Both the position numbers and the translations under genes were made by a program. From the NCBI GenBank assembly GCA_963773745.1, contig CAVZCL010000003.1, positions 292,865 through 356,864 of the forward strand: a stretch of DNA of 64,000 nucleotides, given 5' to 3'. This document shows, in pieces, positions 17,660 through 26,427 of this stretch. The notes below the pieces were generated by a model, which saw nothing but the letters and a program-made list of their open reading frames with translations, had not been told where the DNA came from and did no database searches. Source of the DNA: UBA5069 sp963773745 (GTDB lineage: Bacteria > Chloroflexota > Anaerolineae > Caldilineales > Caldilineaceae). Numbering within the stretch: the first letter of the stretch is position 1; every line of letters starts with the position of its first letter.

Positions 17660-18406
17660 ATGAGCGGCAACTATCTCGCAATGAGCGCATGGCGCGAAAT
17701 ACTGATGCGCATCTTTGGCACGCTGCCGGTGCAGGAGAACGTCACGCCGGAGTGGCTCGTCAATCCCGCCACCAAGCGACGCCTCAAGCTCGACAAGCTT
17801 TATACCGATCTCGGTATTGCCGTACGCTTTGAGGGGCTAAAGGCCAAGGGGCAGGGGCGCTCGAGCGACTGGGAAGCAGCCGAAGCGGAGCAGCGCGACG
17901 GCACGCGCGAAGAGCTCTGCCGTCGCCACGGCGTTGAGCTCGTGCGCATTGACATCGACGGTGAAGAACCGATCAAGACGCTGGACGCGCTGCTGCGGGC
18001 CATTGCACACGCTGGGCGCACCATTGAGCAGAGCAACCGCAGCGCCGCAGAGAAAGCGCGCTGGATGACGACCATCGGCGCGGCGCGCGAGCGGGCCAAC
18101 GCCATTCGCACCAACGTGATGCGCAACAGCGACGACGCCATGACCGCCCTGGCTGATGGCTGGCGCGACCGCGAAACAACGCTCGCCACGGCGCCGGACC
18201 CTGCACCGCGTCCTCCCCCCACGGCCGGCGATCGCCTCGCGCTCCACACCGAACAGCGGCTGGTCCACGACCGCTTTGGCGCGGGTGTTGTCACGGCGCT
18301 TGCCCCCAACGGCGACGGCGACACCAAGGTGACGATTCTCTTCGACGGCGCAGGTGAGCGCACGCTGCTGCTCTCGCTGGCCCACGACAAGTTGTTACCG
18401 GAGTAA
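17660..18406 (+). CDS. Nuclease-like N-domain fused to a PcrA/UvrD-type Tudor-like C-domain
   Basis: 248 residues, not assigned to a named family. Residues 25-100 resemble a PD-(D/E)XK-type nuclease core: RRLKLDKLYTDLGIAVRFEG, then QRDGTREELCRRHGVELVRID. This is the pattern of restriction-like proteins that bind metal through Asp/Glu and end in a Cys-H/R-V-L segment. The middle, about 105-180, is helical and charged. Residues 190-248 (GDRLALHTEQRLVHDRFGAG, VTILFDGAGERTLLL) match the small C-terminal domain of PcrA/UvrD helicases, which binds RNA polymerase. A DNA-repair or transcription-coupled function is an inference. Confidence 0.7.
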   Translation: MSGNYLAMSAWREILMRIFGTLPVQENVTPEWLVNPATKRRLKLDKLYTDLGIAVRFEGLKAKGQGRSSDWEAAEAEQRDGTREELCRRHGVELVRIDIDGEEPIKTLDALLRAIAHAGRTIEQSNRSAAEKARWMTTIGAARERANAIRTNVMRNSDDAMTALADGWRDRETTLATAPDPAPRPPPTAGDRLALHTEQRLVHDRFGAGVVTALAPNGDGDTKVTILFDGAGERTLLLSLAHDKLLPE

Positions 18407-18419
18407 AGCGCCTGCAACT

Positions 18420-18515
18420 GCAGGTGGACGGTTGGCGATTGCGTATAGAAAACAGGGGCGGCTGCGTGTGCAGTTGCCCCTGTTTTTTATACGCAATCGC
18501 TAACCGTCCACCTGC
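18420..18515. repeat. Intergenic inverted repeat, 40-bp arms
   Basis: 18420-18459 pairs with 18476-18515 with two mismatches. It lies between convergent genes and includes CCCCTGTTTTTTAT, so it could also act as a terminator for the plus-strand gene. Confidence 0.9.
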
Positions 18516-18563
18516 GCTCAAAACATCTGCGCTCAAAACTCGGACAGCGGAACCCGAGCGCTA

Positions 18564-18977
18564 CTACCCCTCGAACGGCTCGCTGGGATAGCCGCCGGTT
18601 GCGTACGCGCTGCGTGTGTCGGGCTGGCTCTCCTGATGCATGCGCAGGAGCAAGGCCGCCGTCAGGCGCGTGTTTTCCTCAATAGCCAGTTGCATGCTGA
18701 TCGTTTCGGCCAGCGCATAATAGAGCACAAAGAAGAGGATGCCGCTCAGCGCCGCGATGATGCCGGCAATGATGCCGCTTGCACCCGCACCCAGCAGGGA
18801 AAGGAGTTGGCCCAGGATGGGGATGCTCACAAGATTGGGCTGCTGCAGCACCGTTGTAAAGTTGCTCAGCGCAGCGACAACGCCACCCAGGACAGCGAGA
18901 ATCAGGATAATCCACGCGAGCACCCTGAGCAAGGCCGCGACAAATCTAAGCATACCAAATCGCTTGGGAACAGTCAT
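18564..18977 (-). CDS. Two-helix membrane protein of unknown function
   Basis: 137 residues from the ATG at 18977, which has a GGGAGG ribosome-binding site. A basic N-terminus precedes a first membrane helix (VLAWIILILAVLGGVVAAL). The segment after it, around residues 60-100, is Gly- and Ile-rich (LLSLLGAGASGIIAGIIAAL), with a further hydrophobic stretch ILFFVLYYALAETI. The C-terminus is soluble (EENTRLTAALLLRMHQESQ). Nothing identifies a function. It is monocistronic, between a hairpin and FmdB. Confidence 0.75.
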   Translation of the reverse strand: MTVPKRFGMLRFVAALLRVLAWIILILAVLGGVVAALSNFTTVLQQPNLVSIPILGQLLSLLGAGASGIIAGIIAALSGILFFVLYYALAETISMQLAIEENTRLTAALLLRMHQESQPDTRSAYATGGYPSEPFEG

Positions 18978-19240
18978 TCCATCCTCCCGTCTGGTTCTTG
19001 GGCTATCAGTTCGGTTGTACTGGTGTATGAATCGAGTTTTGGCGGCACAATGAGCGCGCCGCCGGCTGTTGCTGTGTGGTGCTTGCAACCCTGCAAGTGT
19101 ATTCTACACGATTACGCACAAATGCAATAGTCGCGCGCAGCCAAGGGCAGGGTCTCGCCCAAGTGGGTGCCAGGCGCGCAAAGGCGCCGGCGATGGCCGG
19201 CGCCTGCAACTGCGTGCCCATTCGGTGCGGAGAGCAACAA

Positions 19241-19672
19241 TCAGGCGGCGGGCTTGCTTTCGCTCTGGCCGCCGGATTTGCTGGCGCTCTTTGCGTCCGC
19301 CCCGCTCGACTTGCTGTCGCTCTTGCTCTCGGTCTTGCTGTCGGTCTTGCTCTCGGACTTGCCCTCGCCACCACCGCCATCGCCCTTCGCGTCGGCGGCG
19401 CTGCTTTCGCCCGCACCCTCCTTGGCACCCTCTTTCGCGCTCTCCTTGGCACCCTCCTTCGAGGAATCACCATTGGCGCTCTGCTTGCTGGAGCCCTTGC
19501 TGTCATTGATATACCAGCCGCTGCCCTTGAAGTGGATCGCCGGGCGCCCCATGAGGCGGCTTACGTGCTCACTCCCACACTGTGGGCAGGGCGGATGACC
19601 CTTGGCCGAATATGACTGGATCTGTTCAAACTGGGAGCCACAATCGCGGCACACAAACTCATACAGCGGCAT
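19241..19672 (-). CDS. FmdB-family zinc-ribbon protein with a long Ser/Lys/Gly-rich tail
   Basis: 143 residues from the ATG at 19672, which has an AGGAG ribosome-binding site. The first 55 residues are a typical FmdB/CxxC zinc ribbon: MPLYEFVCRDCG, then HPPCPQCGSEHVSRLMG, with four metal-binding cysteines. Residues 60-143 are disordered, made of SKEGAKES- and SKTDSKTES-type repeats. Similar tails occur in other FmdB proteins from this kind of genome. The family is called a putative regulator, but its role is unproven. Confidence 0.88.
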   Translation of the reverse strand: MPLYEFVCRDCGSQFEQIQSYSAKGHPPCPQCGSEHVSRLMGRPAIHFKGSGWYINDSKGSSKQSANGDSSKEGAKESAKEGAKEGAGESSAADAKGDGGGGEGKSESKTDSKTESKSDSKSSGADAKSASKSGGQSESKPAA

Positions 19673-19953
19673 GAACTTACTCCTGCACCCTTTGTACACA
19701 ACTGACGCACCAATTTGCGCCGGTTGACTGCGCCCAACGCCCGCAACCATACGCCGCAACCAGCGCCATCGCGCAGCCTGCCGGCTTTGCGGCGCCCTTT
19801 GCCGAGGTCTATACTCCCTGCGATGCGCTCGGCACACGGCGCCTGGCGGCCGACACGCACAAGACAGCTCTCGGGCTGCGGCCCCACACGTGGCAACCGT
19901 CTGTTCGCTAACAGACCAAGTATATTCAGGGCTGGGAGCCCTGTCGAATTCAC

Positions 19954-20592
19954 ATGAGCTTCAAATTTGCTTCGCAAAAACTGCTGAATGGCCTCTTCGA
20001 GCCGGAAGGCATCTATCTGGCGGCCCCGTTTGAGGGTGAATTGCCGGTGACACAGGGATGGGGCGAGTCGCCCGACTTCTACGGTCAGTGGCACTACAAC
20101 GGCATCCCCCTCAAGGGACACGTGGGCATTGATGTGCAAATTGCCCCTGGCGCGCGCCTTTTTGCCATGGACGCCGGCAAGGTGATCGAGATCAGTATTG
20201 AACGCGGCGGCTTTGAGCACTACATCAAGATCGAGCACCGCTGGGGCGAGTCCTTCTACGCCAACGTGGGCGATGTGTTGGTGGAGACAGGGCAAAGCGT
20301 TGGCCGCGCCGAAAAGATTGCCACCGCGGCGCAGTTGGAGCCTGTGCCCGCGAGCAAGGGCCCCCGCGCCGGCGCTTCGGGCGCTGCCACCGACGTGCTC
20401 TTTCACTTCGCCATCCGCGTTCTGCCCTGGAATCGCTATGATGGCTGGGGCGGCTTTACCGACCCGCTGCCCTACCTTGCGCCCGGCTGTGTCATTCTGC
20501 CCGACGATGCCGGTGAGGATGCCGGCGACGAGAGCCGCCGTGATCCGCCCCACCCCATGGTCGATGATCGCCCGGGAATGCGCCGGCCGTAG
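19954..20592 (+). CDS. M23-family (LytM-like) peptidase domain protein without signal peptide
   Basis: 212 residues. The metal-site motif GHVGIDVQIAPGARLFAMDAGKV and the later LFHFAIRV (H-x-H replaced by FHF) match the M23/LytM fold. Members cut glycine-containing peptide cross-links or act as inactive scaffolds. I see no signal peptide or membrane helix, which is unusual for a cell-wall enzyme. The second His-x-His is incomplete, so catalytic activity is doubtful. The C-terminus is acidic and Pro-rich. It could have lost an exported N-terminus, since the 280 bp upstream hold no gene. Confidence 0.75.
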   Translation: MSFKFASQKLLNGLFEPEGIYLAAPFEGELPVTQGWGESPDFYGQWHYNGIPLKGHVGIDVQIAPGARLFAMDAGKVIEISIERGGFEHYIKIEHRWGESFYANVGDVLVETGQSVGRAEKIATAAQLEPVPASKGPRAGASGAATDVLFHFAIRVLPWNRYDGWGGFTDPLPYLAPGCVILPDDAGEDAGDESRRDPPHPMVDDRPGMRRP

Positions 20593-21059
20593 CCTTTTCA
20601 CTTTTCTTTCCCTTTCTCGTTCACCTTTCTCTTTGCTATATTGAATATACTTACTGTTGTAGGAGTAGGCCCTGTGGAGATGCGGATAACGGGCCGACGC
20701 ACGCCATCATAGCCGTATATGGCGGGGGCGTTCGCCGCTGCAGCACTACATGTTGTGGGGCCGGCATACGGGTGGATGGGGAGAGTTATGCGCTGCGTTG
20801 CGGGAGAAGTTCTCCCCAGGGCAGCCGGCGTATTGGGCGATGAAATGTTGCACCCCTGCATATAGTGCCAGTGTGCTACAAGGGCACGGGGCTGCAGATA
20901 AATGGCACTGCCATTCCTCAGCCAATCCAGCCCTTTTCCGCCCTGTTGCCCATTGCTTTTCCCCGTACTTTTCTGCAGCGCATGCTTCTTTGCAACGCAA
21001 AGGAGATCGCACGCCGGCGCAGGGCTTGCGGCGGCTCAGAAAGGATTCATGTGAGCAGA
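20593..21059. other. 467-bp intergenic region
   Basis: A pyrimidine-rich start (CTTTTCACTTTTCTTTCCC) is followed by an AT-rich patch around 20635-20655, then unremarkable sequence up to htrA. The frame open upstream of htrA here lacks coding character. I found no RNA gene or clear promoter. Confidence 0.5.
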
Positions 21060-22319
21060 ATGAGTCGTCCCGATTTCAACTTAAGTGTGCGCACACGCGC
21101 CCTGCTGGCCATGAGTGCGCTTCTCCTCTTCACGGCATTGGGCTGCAACTCGGTGGGGCAGAGTGTGTCGAGCCTCTTTGGCGAAGAGGCCACGCCCGAA
21201 GCTGTTGCCACGGCCACGCCAATTCCGCCCCCTTCCCCCACGGCGCCTGTCTTCGCCGAACCTGCCGCCGCCGGCATGGGTGAACTTGCCGCGCTCACGC
21301 CTCTCATCGATGCCGCCGGCCTCGACTTTGCCGAGCGGCGCAATATCGATGTCTATGACCAGGTGGCCCCCTCTGTGGTCAACGTTACCACACAGGTGCT
21401 CGTGCGCAACATGTTCGGCGTAATGCCCGAAGAGGGCGCCGGCTCGGGCTTTGTGCTCGACACCGATGGCCATATTCTCACCAATTATCATGTGGTGGAA
21501 AACGCGCAGCAGATAAACGTGAGCTTTAGCGACCAAACCGTTCTCTCGGCGCGGGCCGTAGGGCTCGACCCGCGCAACGACCTCGCCGTCCTCAAGGTGG
21601 ATGCGCCTGACGGGCTGCTGCGTCCGGTGGTGCTGGGCTCATCCAGCGACCTGAAGGTGGGCCAGTGGGCGATTGCGATTGGCAACCCCTTTGGACAGTT
21701 CGATCGCACGCTGACGACGGGCGTCATCAGCGCGCTCAACCGCTCGCTCGAAGGCGACAACGGCCGCACCATCACCGGCGTAATCCAGACCGACGCCGCC
21801 ATCAACAAGGGCAATTCGGGCGGGCCGCTGCTTGATTCGAGCGGGCGCGTGATTGGCATCAACTCGGCCATCTTCAGCCCATCGGGGGCCAGCGCGGGCG
21901 TGGGCTTTGCCGTGCCCGTGGACACGCTCAAGCGTGTGTTGCCCGATCTGCTGAATCTTGGCTACTACCGCCACCCGTGGCTGGGGCTGACGAGCGGCTA
22001 TGCGCTCTCGCCCAACCTGGCGAACGCGCTCGATCTGACGACGGATAGCGGCATCCTTATCGTGCAGTTGGTCGATGGCAGTCCGCTGGTGAGGGCCGGC
22101 CTGCGCGGTGCGCAGCGTCAGATGATCATCGGCAACCAGCGCGCGCTGGTGGGCGGAGACATTCTTGTGGCAGTGGACGGCCAGCCCACAACCGGCGCCG
22201 GCGACCTTGATGCGCTGCTCGAGAGCCGCTACCAAGTGGGCGACACCGTCACGGTGGAGTACCTGCGCGACGGCCAGCTCAACTCGGTGACGGTGCAACT
22301 GGCCGAGGCGCCGCGCTAA
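21060..22319 (+). CDS. HtrA/DegP-type serine protease (S1C), lipoprotein
   Basis: About 419 residues from the ATG at 21060 (MSRPDFNL); a GTG nine bases upstream is an alternative. The N-terminal hydrophobic segment ends in LLLFTALGC, a lipobox. A Pro-rich linker follows. The trypsin-like domain has the triad His in NYHVVENA, Asp in NDLAVLKV and Ser in KGNSGGPLL. A C-terminal PDZ domain (LTSGYALSPNLANALDL to GDTVTVEYLRDGQLNSV) binds substrates. It acts on misfolded exported proteins. A perfect 72-bp-arm hairpin begins 2 nt after its stop. Confidence 0.94.
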   Translation: MSRPDFNLSVRTRALLAMSALLLFTALGCNSVGQSVSSLFGEEATPEAVATATPIPPPSPTAPVFAEPAAAGMGELAALTPLIDAAGLDFAERRNIDVYDQVAPSVVNVTTQVLVRNMFGVMPEEGAGSGFVLDTDGHILTNYHVVENAQQINVSFSDQTVLSARAVGLDPRNDLAVLKVDAPDGLLRPVVLGSSSDLKVGQWAIAIGNPFGQFDRTLTTGVISALNRSLEGDNGRTITGVIQTDAAINKGNSGGPLLDSSGRVIGINSAIFSPSGASAGVGFAVPVDTLKRVLPDLLNLGYYRHPWLGLTSGYALSPNLANALDLTTDSGILIVQLVDGSPLVRAGLRGAQRQMIIGNQRALVGGDILVAVDGQPTTGAGDLDALLESRYQVGDTVTVEYLRDGQLNSVTVQLAEAPR

Positions 22320-22320
22320 G

Positions 22321-22525
22321 GCGCTGTGGGAGACGCATTTTCAACGCAAGGGCGCAAGGTGAGCAAGGACGCAAGGAAAAGCAAAAGCAGGAAAACAGCA
22401 TGCATTTCAGTCAGTCACGCCCGATGAGTAGACTGAAAAGTATGCAATGTTCTTCCTGCTTTTGCTTTTCCTTGCGTCCTTGCTCACCTTGCGCCCTTGC
22501 GTTGAAAATGCGTCTCCCACAGCGC
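22321..22525. repeat. Perfect 72-bp inverted repeat filling a convergent gap
   Basis: 22321-22392 and 22454-22525 are perfect reverse complements. The 61-nt interior is itself partly symmetrical (GCATGCATTTCAGTC / GACTGAAAAGTATGC). The repeat starts 2 nt after the htrA stop and ends 2 nt before the stop of the opposing gene. Confidence 0.98.
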
Positions 22526-22527
22526 CG

Positions 22528-25500
22528 CTACGGCATTGGCCCCTGCCACAAGCTGACGCTGCAGGCGGCTGTGTCGCTCACGGCCAGCAGCAGATCGCCG
22601 CTGCGCTGCCATGCGGCCACGCCGGTGGGCTGCTCAAAAGCGCCTGCGTCGCCCAGCGCGGCCAGGGGCTGCCCCTGTGCATTGAAGAGCAGGACAAGCG
22701 CACGCGCCGGATCGCTCATGAAGAGGCGGCCGTCATCCAGATGCGCCAGGTGCGGGCCGTTGATGGTGTCGGTGGGGCGCACGGCCGTAATCGAACCAAG
22801 CGTGTCCAGCCGCCAGAGCCGGCCGTGCTCGGCGGTGATGGCCCAAACCGCCTGCGGCGCGGCCGTCACCGCCACCGGCTGACCACTCCCCAGCGCAGAG
22901 CCCTGCCCACCAAAGGTCCCCAGCACGCTTGCGCTCGCGTCGTCACCCTCGCCATCTACAGCAACCACAGCCACGCGCGCGCCGCCCGTATCCGCAATGT
23001 AGAGCAGGCCGGTGGCGTCCACGGCCAGCCCACGCGGGCGGTAGAAGCCATCGCCAAGCGCGATCGTCCGGGCTGCCTCGGTGGCAGGGTCGTAGGCAAT
23101 CAGGCGCGGCGCGGCGGTGTCAAGCACATAGAGCGTGCCGTCGGGCGCGACGGCCACATCCACCGGCTCTTCCAGGGCAGGCATGGTGAGAAGTCGCGAC
23201 TCGAAGGCCCCGGATTCAGCGATAGAGAGCGCGAGCACGCGCCGGTTGCCCGTATCGGCCACATAGAGCGTCTGGCGCGTGTCGTCCCACGCGAGGCCGT
23301 GGGGTGCATTGAGCTGTGTCTCGGCAGCGCCGCAGCCGCCAAATGCGCCCACCCGCTCCAGCTTCAGCGCAGGCAGATCGCGCGCCGGAACGCGTCTTTG
23401 CGGCATCCAGTAGCTCGTCTCGCCACTGAGCGCAAAGTCGTTGTCGCCATGGCGCGGGTCCACGACAGGAGGCAGCGTGGGCAGCGCCACATCGCGGGAT
23501 GCAAGCGGCGTCATGCTCGGGTTCAGGTATTCAACGTTGAGCGGCGCAGGGCCACTGCCTGCAGGCTGCCAGTAAAGCTTGAACTCTGGTGCGCGCGCCG
23601 GATTGTTGCCCGTCGCATAGCGGATGGTGATGGGCGTCCAGCCTGCACGCAGGTAAATGACGCCCTCGGCCGGGGCATAGGCGCTCTCGGCGTCGCCGCT
23701 CGGCATCTGCGCCACCACGGATTCCCCATCCACCTCAACCAAGACGGCGCCGTCGCTCACCACGCCGATCAGATATTCGCCGGCACGCGGCGCGGCCAGC
23801 TGCCCCTGCCAGCGCACGCTCCACGGCGTGGCCAGCGCGGGGTCGGCCTGAACCACGCGGTCCTTGCGCTGCGTGAGAAGGGGGCCGTCCCACGTGGCGC
23901 CCGCCGTATAGGTGCCCAGCAGCCCTACGCTGGGAATGGCTGGGTTGTGAAGCGCTTCGGCGGGGATAGGCGTTGGCTCCATGCCGGGCGGCTGCCAAAG
24001 CACGCGCAAGTCGCCCGGCGCCGCGCTGCTCTGATAGCGCATTGTCATGGAGTAGGCGCCAACGGCCAGCGTGTCGGCGCGGCTTGTGAGGCCCGCCGAC
24101 GTGTCAAGAAAGAGCTGGTTATCGAGCAGGAGTGTGAAGAGCGCGCCGGGCGCGGCCTCCACCGAAAAGGTGTAGTCTCCCCGCTCGCGTACAATCAGCG
24201 AGCCGCGCCATTCGGCGGCAAAGGGGGGTGGCGCAGGCGGATAGGCGGCCCAGCCAAAGTCCAGCGCGCCGGAGCTTGTGCTCAGGTCGGCGCTGTTGGC
24301 CCCGTTCGTGGCTGTGCTGCCGCCCGCCGAGGCAACCAGTTGCTGCAGGCCGCGGCTTGACGCAAGGTCGGCTCCGCTCACGGTAAAGGTGGTAAGGGCG
24401 GGCAGCGCATCGTCGATCTGCGCCGCGGCCATTGCACCGGAGGGATAGACGCGCCACAGCTCTTGCTGGGCCGGCGCGTCATCCATCGCCAGCAGGTAGA
24501 CAATGCCATCGGGCGCAGCGCCGGCAAAGGGGAGATCGCTCTGCAAATTGTAGCCTTGCACGCGCCCCGACTGAAGCTCGCCGGCGACAGCAAACTGGAG
24601 CGTGGGCTGATCGAGCAGCGGCTGGGGCACGAGCAGGCGCGGGCCTGCACTGCCGTCGCCAGCCGCTGCGCGTGCATCGGCGATGTAGGCTGCCACGGCC
24701 TGCGCCATCTCCGAGCCGCCCGCATGAGCCTGGCCCTGCGGCGCGGCCACGGTGCGCCACGTGCCGGGAAGAATCACCAGCAGCGCGACGGCAAGCGCGC
24801 CTGCAGTGACGGTGGCGGCGCGGCAGCAGCGATCGGCTGCCCAGCGTCGCGGCGCGCAGGAGTTGGTCTGCGCCCAACGCCCCCAGCAGCAGCAGAAAGG
24901 GGATAAGCAGCGGCCACGGCAGTGCGTCGGCGGGCAGCAGCAGCAGCCAGAGCAGCGTTGCGCCTGCGCCGCTCAGCAGGACGACGCCGCGCCGCCCATA
25001 GCGGAGCGCCGCGCCTGCGCCCACCACAGCCAGCGCGCCCAGCCCAAGCGCGCCCGGGGCAAAGAGGGCGGCAAAGAGCGCCGCTGCGCCCGCTGCCCAC
25101 GCAGTGGGCGCAGCGGCGTTGAGCGGCAGCAGCGCCAGCGTTGGCCCCGACACAAGCAGCGCGCCGCCAGCCGCCGCGCCCAGCAGCAGTGCGCCGGAGG
25201 CAGCCCAGCGCCCCTCGCCCGATTGCGCAACCACAAGCAGCAGCGCCAGCCAAAGCAGCCATCCACCCAGCAGCGCCGGCGCGGCCAGCGCAGTCAGGCC
25301 CAGCGCAATCCCAGCGACGCCCCACGCACGCGTCCCGCCACCGTTGATGCCGGCGCAGGCCCCCCACACAACCAGCGGCACGAAAATGGTTGCTTCGGGC
25401 CAGGGGGTGGCCGCCCATGCGCCCAGTCCTGCGAGTGCCACGCCCAGCAGCACGCCGCCGGGCGACAGCAGCCGCCGCAGTGCAGGTATCAACGCAACCA

Positions 25501-26249
25501 GCGCCAGGCTGCTGATCAGTGCGCCGGCCAGGCGCAGCGCCTCCAGCGGGTCAGCCGGTCGCTGGAGCGGCAGCTGCATGAGCCATGCCGCCAGCGGCTG
25601 CAGCAAGAGCGTGGTGCGCGGCGCGCCGGTCGCTGCGGCTGCCAGCAGATCGCACTCGCTGCCCAGGCAGTAGTCCGGCGCACCCAGCGCCAGCCAAATC
25701 CGCAGCGCCACGGCTGCGGACAGTATCAGCAGAAGCGCGAACCAGTCGCCCTTGCCCAGCGCGCCCGCCCCACTGGCCACCCCATTGCCCGTCCCATTGC
25801 CGTCCCCATTGGCCGCGACAATGGGCTTGCCCACAATGCGCCCGGCGGCGTCGCGCTCCCAGCGCACAGCGGGCGGCGCATAGCGCAGCACCGGGCCGCG
25901 CCAGAGCGCGCCTGCCAGCGCCAGCGCGATCCCAATCAGCCAGACAAGCGGTGCGTATTGCGCCGCCGGGGCGATGCGCATCAGCGGCCGCCCCCGCCAG
26001 CAGTGCCCCCGCCACCGCAGTGAGTGCGCCCGCACCAAAGAGCGCGCGCCCGGGTCCGGACCACGCGTATTCACGGCTGCGCGGCGGTGCGTACCTGTGC
26101 GCCGCCCACGCCGCCACGCCGACCGCCGCGAGCAGCAGCAGCAGCGTGTCGCGCAGCACATAGGCGGGCAGCGGCTCCATAGCCACAGCGTAGCGCAGGA
26201 GGGCCCACACAAGGAGAGCGATTGTAGCCAGAAGGAGGAGACGGCGCAT
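22528..26249 (-). CDS. Giant membrane protein: multi-helix glycosyltransferase-like part, PA14 domains, NHL repeats (two frameshifts)
   Basis: About 1,240 residues if two frame changes (near 26000 and 24830) are corrected. The N-terminus MRRLLLLATIALLVW opens a block of roughly a dozen membrane helices resembling GT-39/ArnT-like mannosyltransferases. No catalytic motif is certain. A Gly-Asn-rich loop (ANGDGNGTGNGVASG) interrupts this block. After about residue 480 the chain is extracytoplasmic. Two PA14-like domains follow (FAAEWRGSLIVRERGDYTFS; WSVRWQGQLAAPRAGEYLIG). Then come several NHL repeats (LYVADTGNRRVLAL; LYIADTGGARVAVV). A sugar-binding or glycan-transfer surface protein is the likeliest role (inference). 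Each frame change is +1. Confidence 0.75.
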
Positions 26250-26264
26250 AGGGAAGGGAGCTTT

Positions 26265-26427
26265 TGGGTCACGTGGGACGTGTGACGCGGTTGCAGGTCA
26301 CGTCTTTGGGATGGCGCAAGGCGATGCCCATTATCTTGCCTTGTGACGGCCCATTCTCGCCATTTTGCGCGTGGGTGTTGCGCCGAGAGACGTGGCAGGC
26401 GCCCGTCACGCCGGGAGACGTGACCTA
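26265..26427. repeat. Intergenic repeat of GTCACG..GACGTGACC words reaching a stop codon
   Basis: Degenerate direct and inverted copies of a GGTCACGTC word lie between the giant gene and the FtsX-type permease. The terminal copy GTCACGCCGGGAGACGTGAC runs into the permease stop codon at 26425. The same 20-mer recurs near 44880 and, with one change, near 44930. Confidence 0.75.

Noticed and set aside
20593..21059. Extended N-terminus of HtrA from 20865
   Set aside because: The extra residues are not protein-like and a start at 21060 leads directly into the lipoprotein signal.
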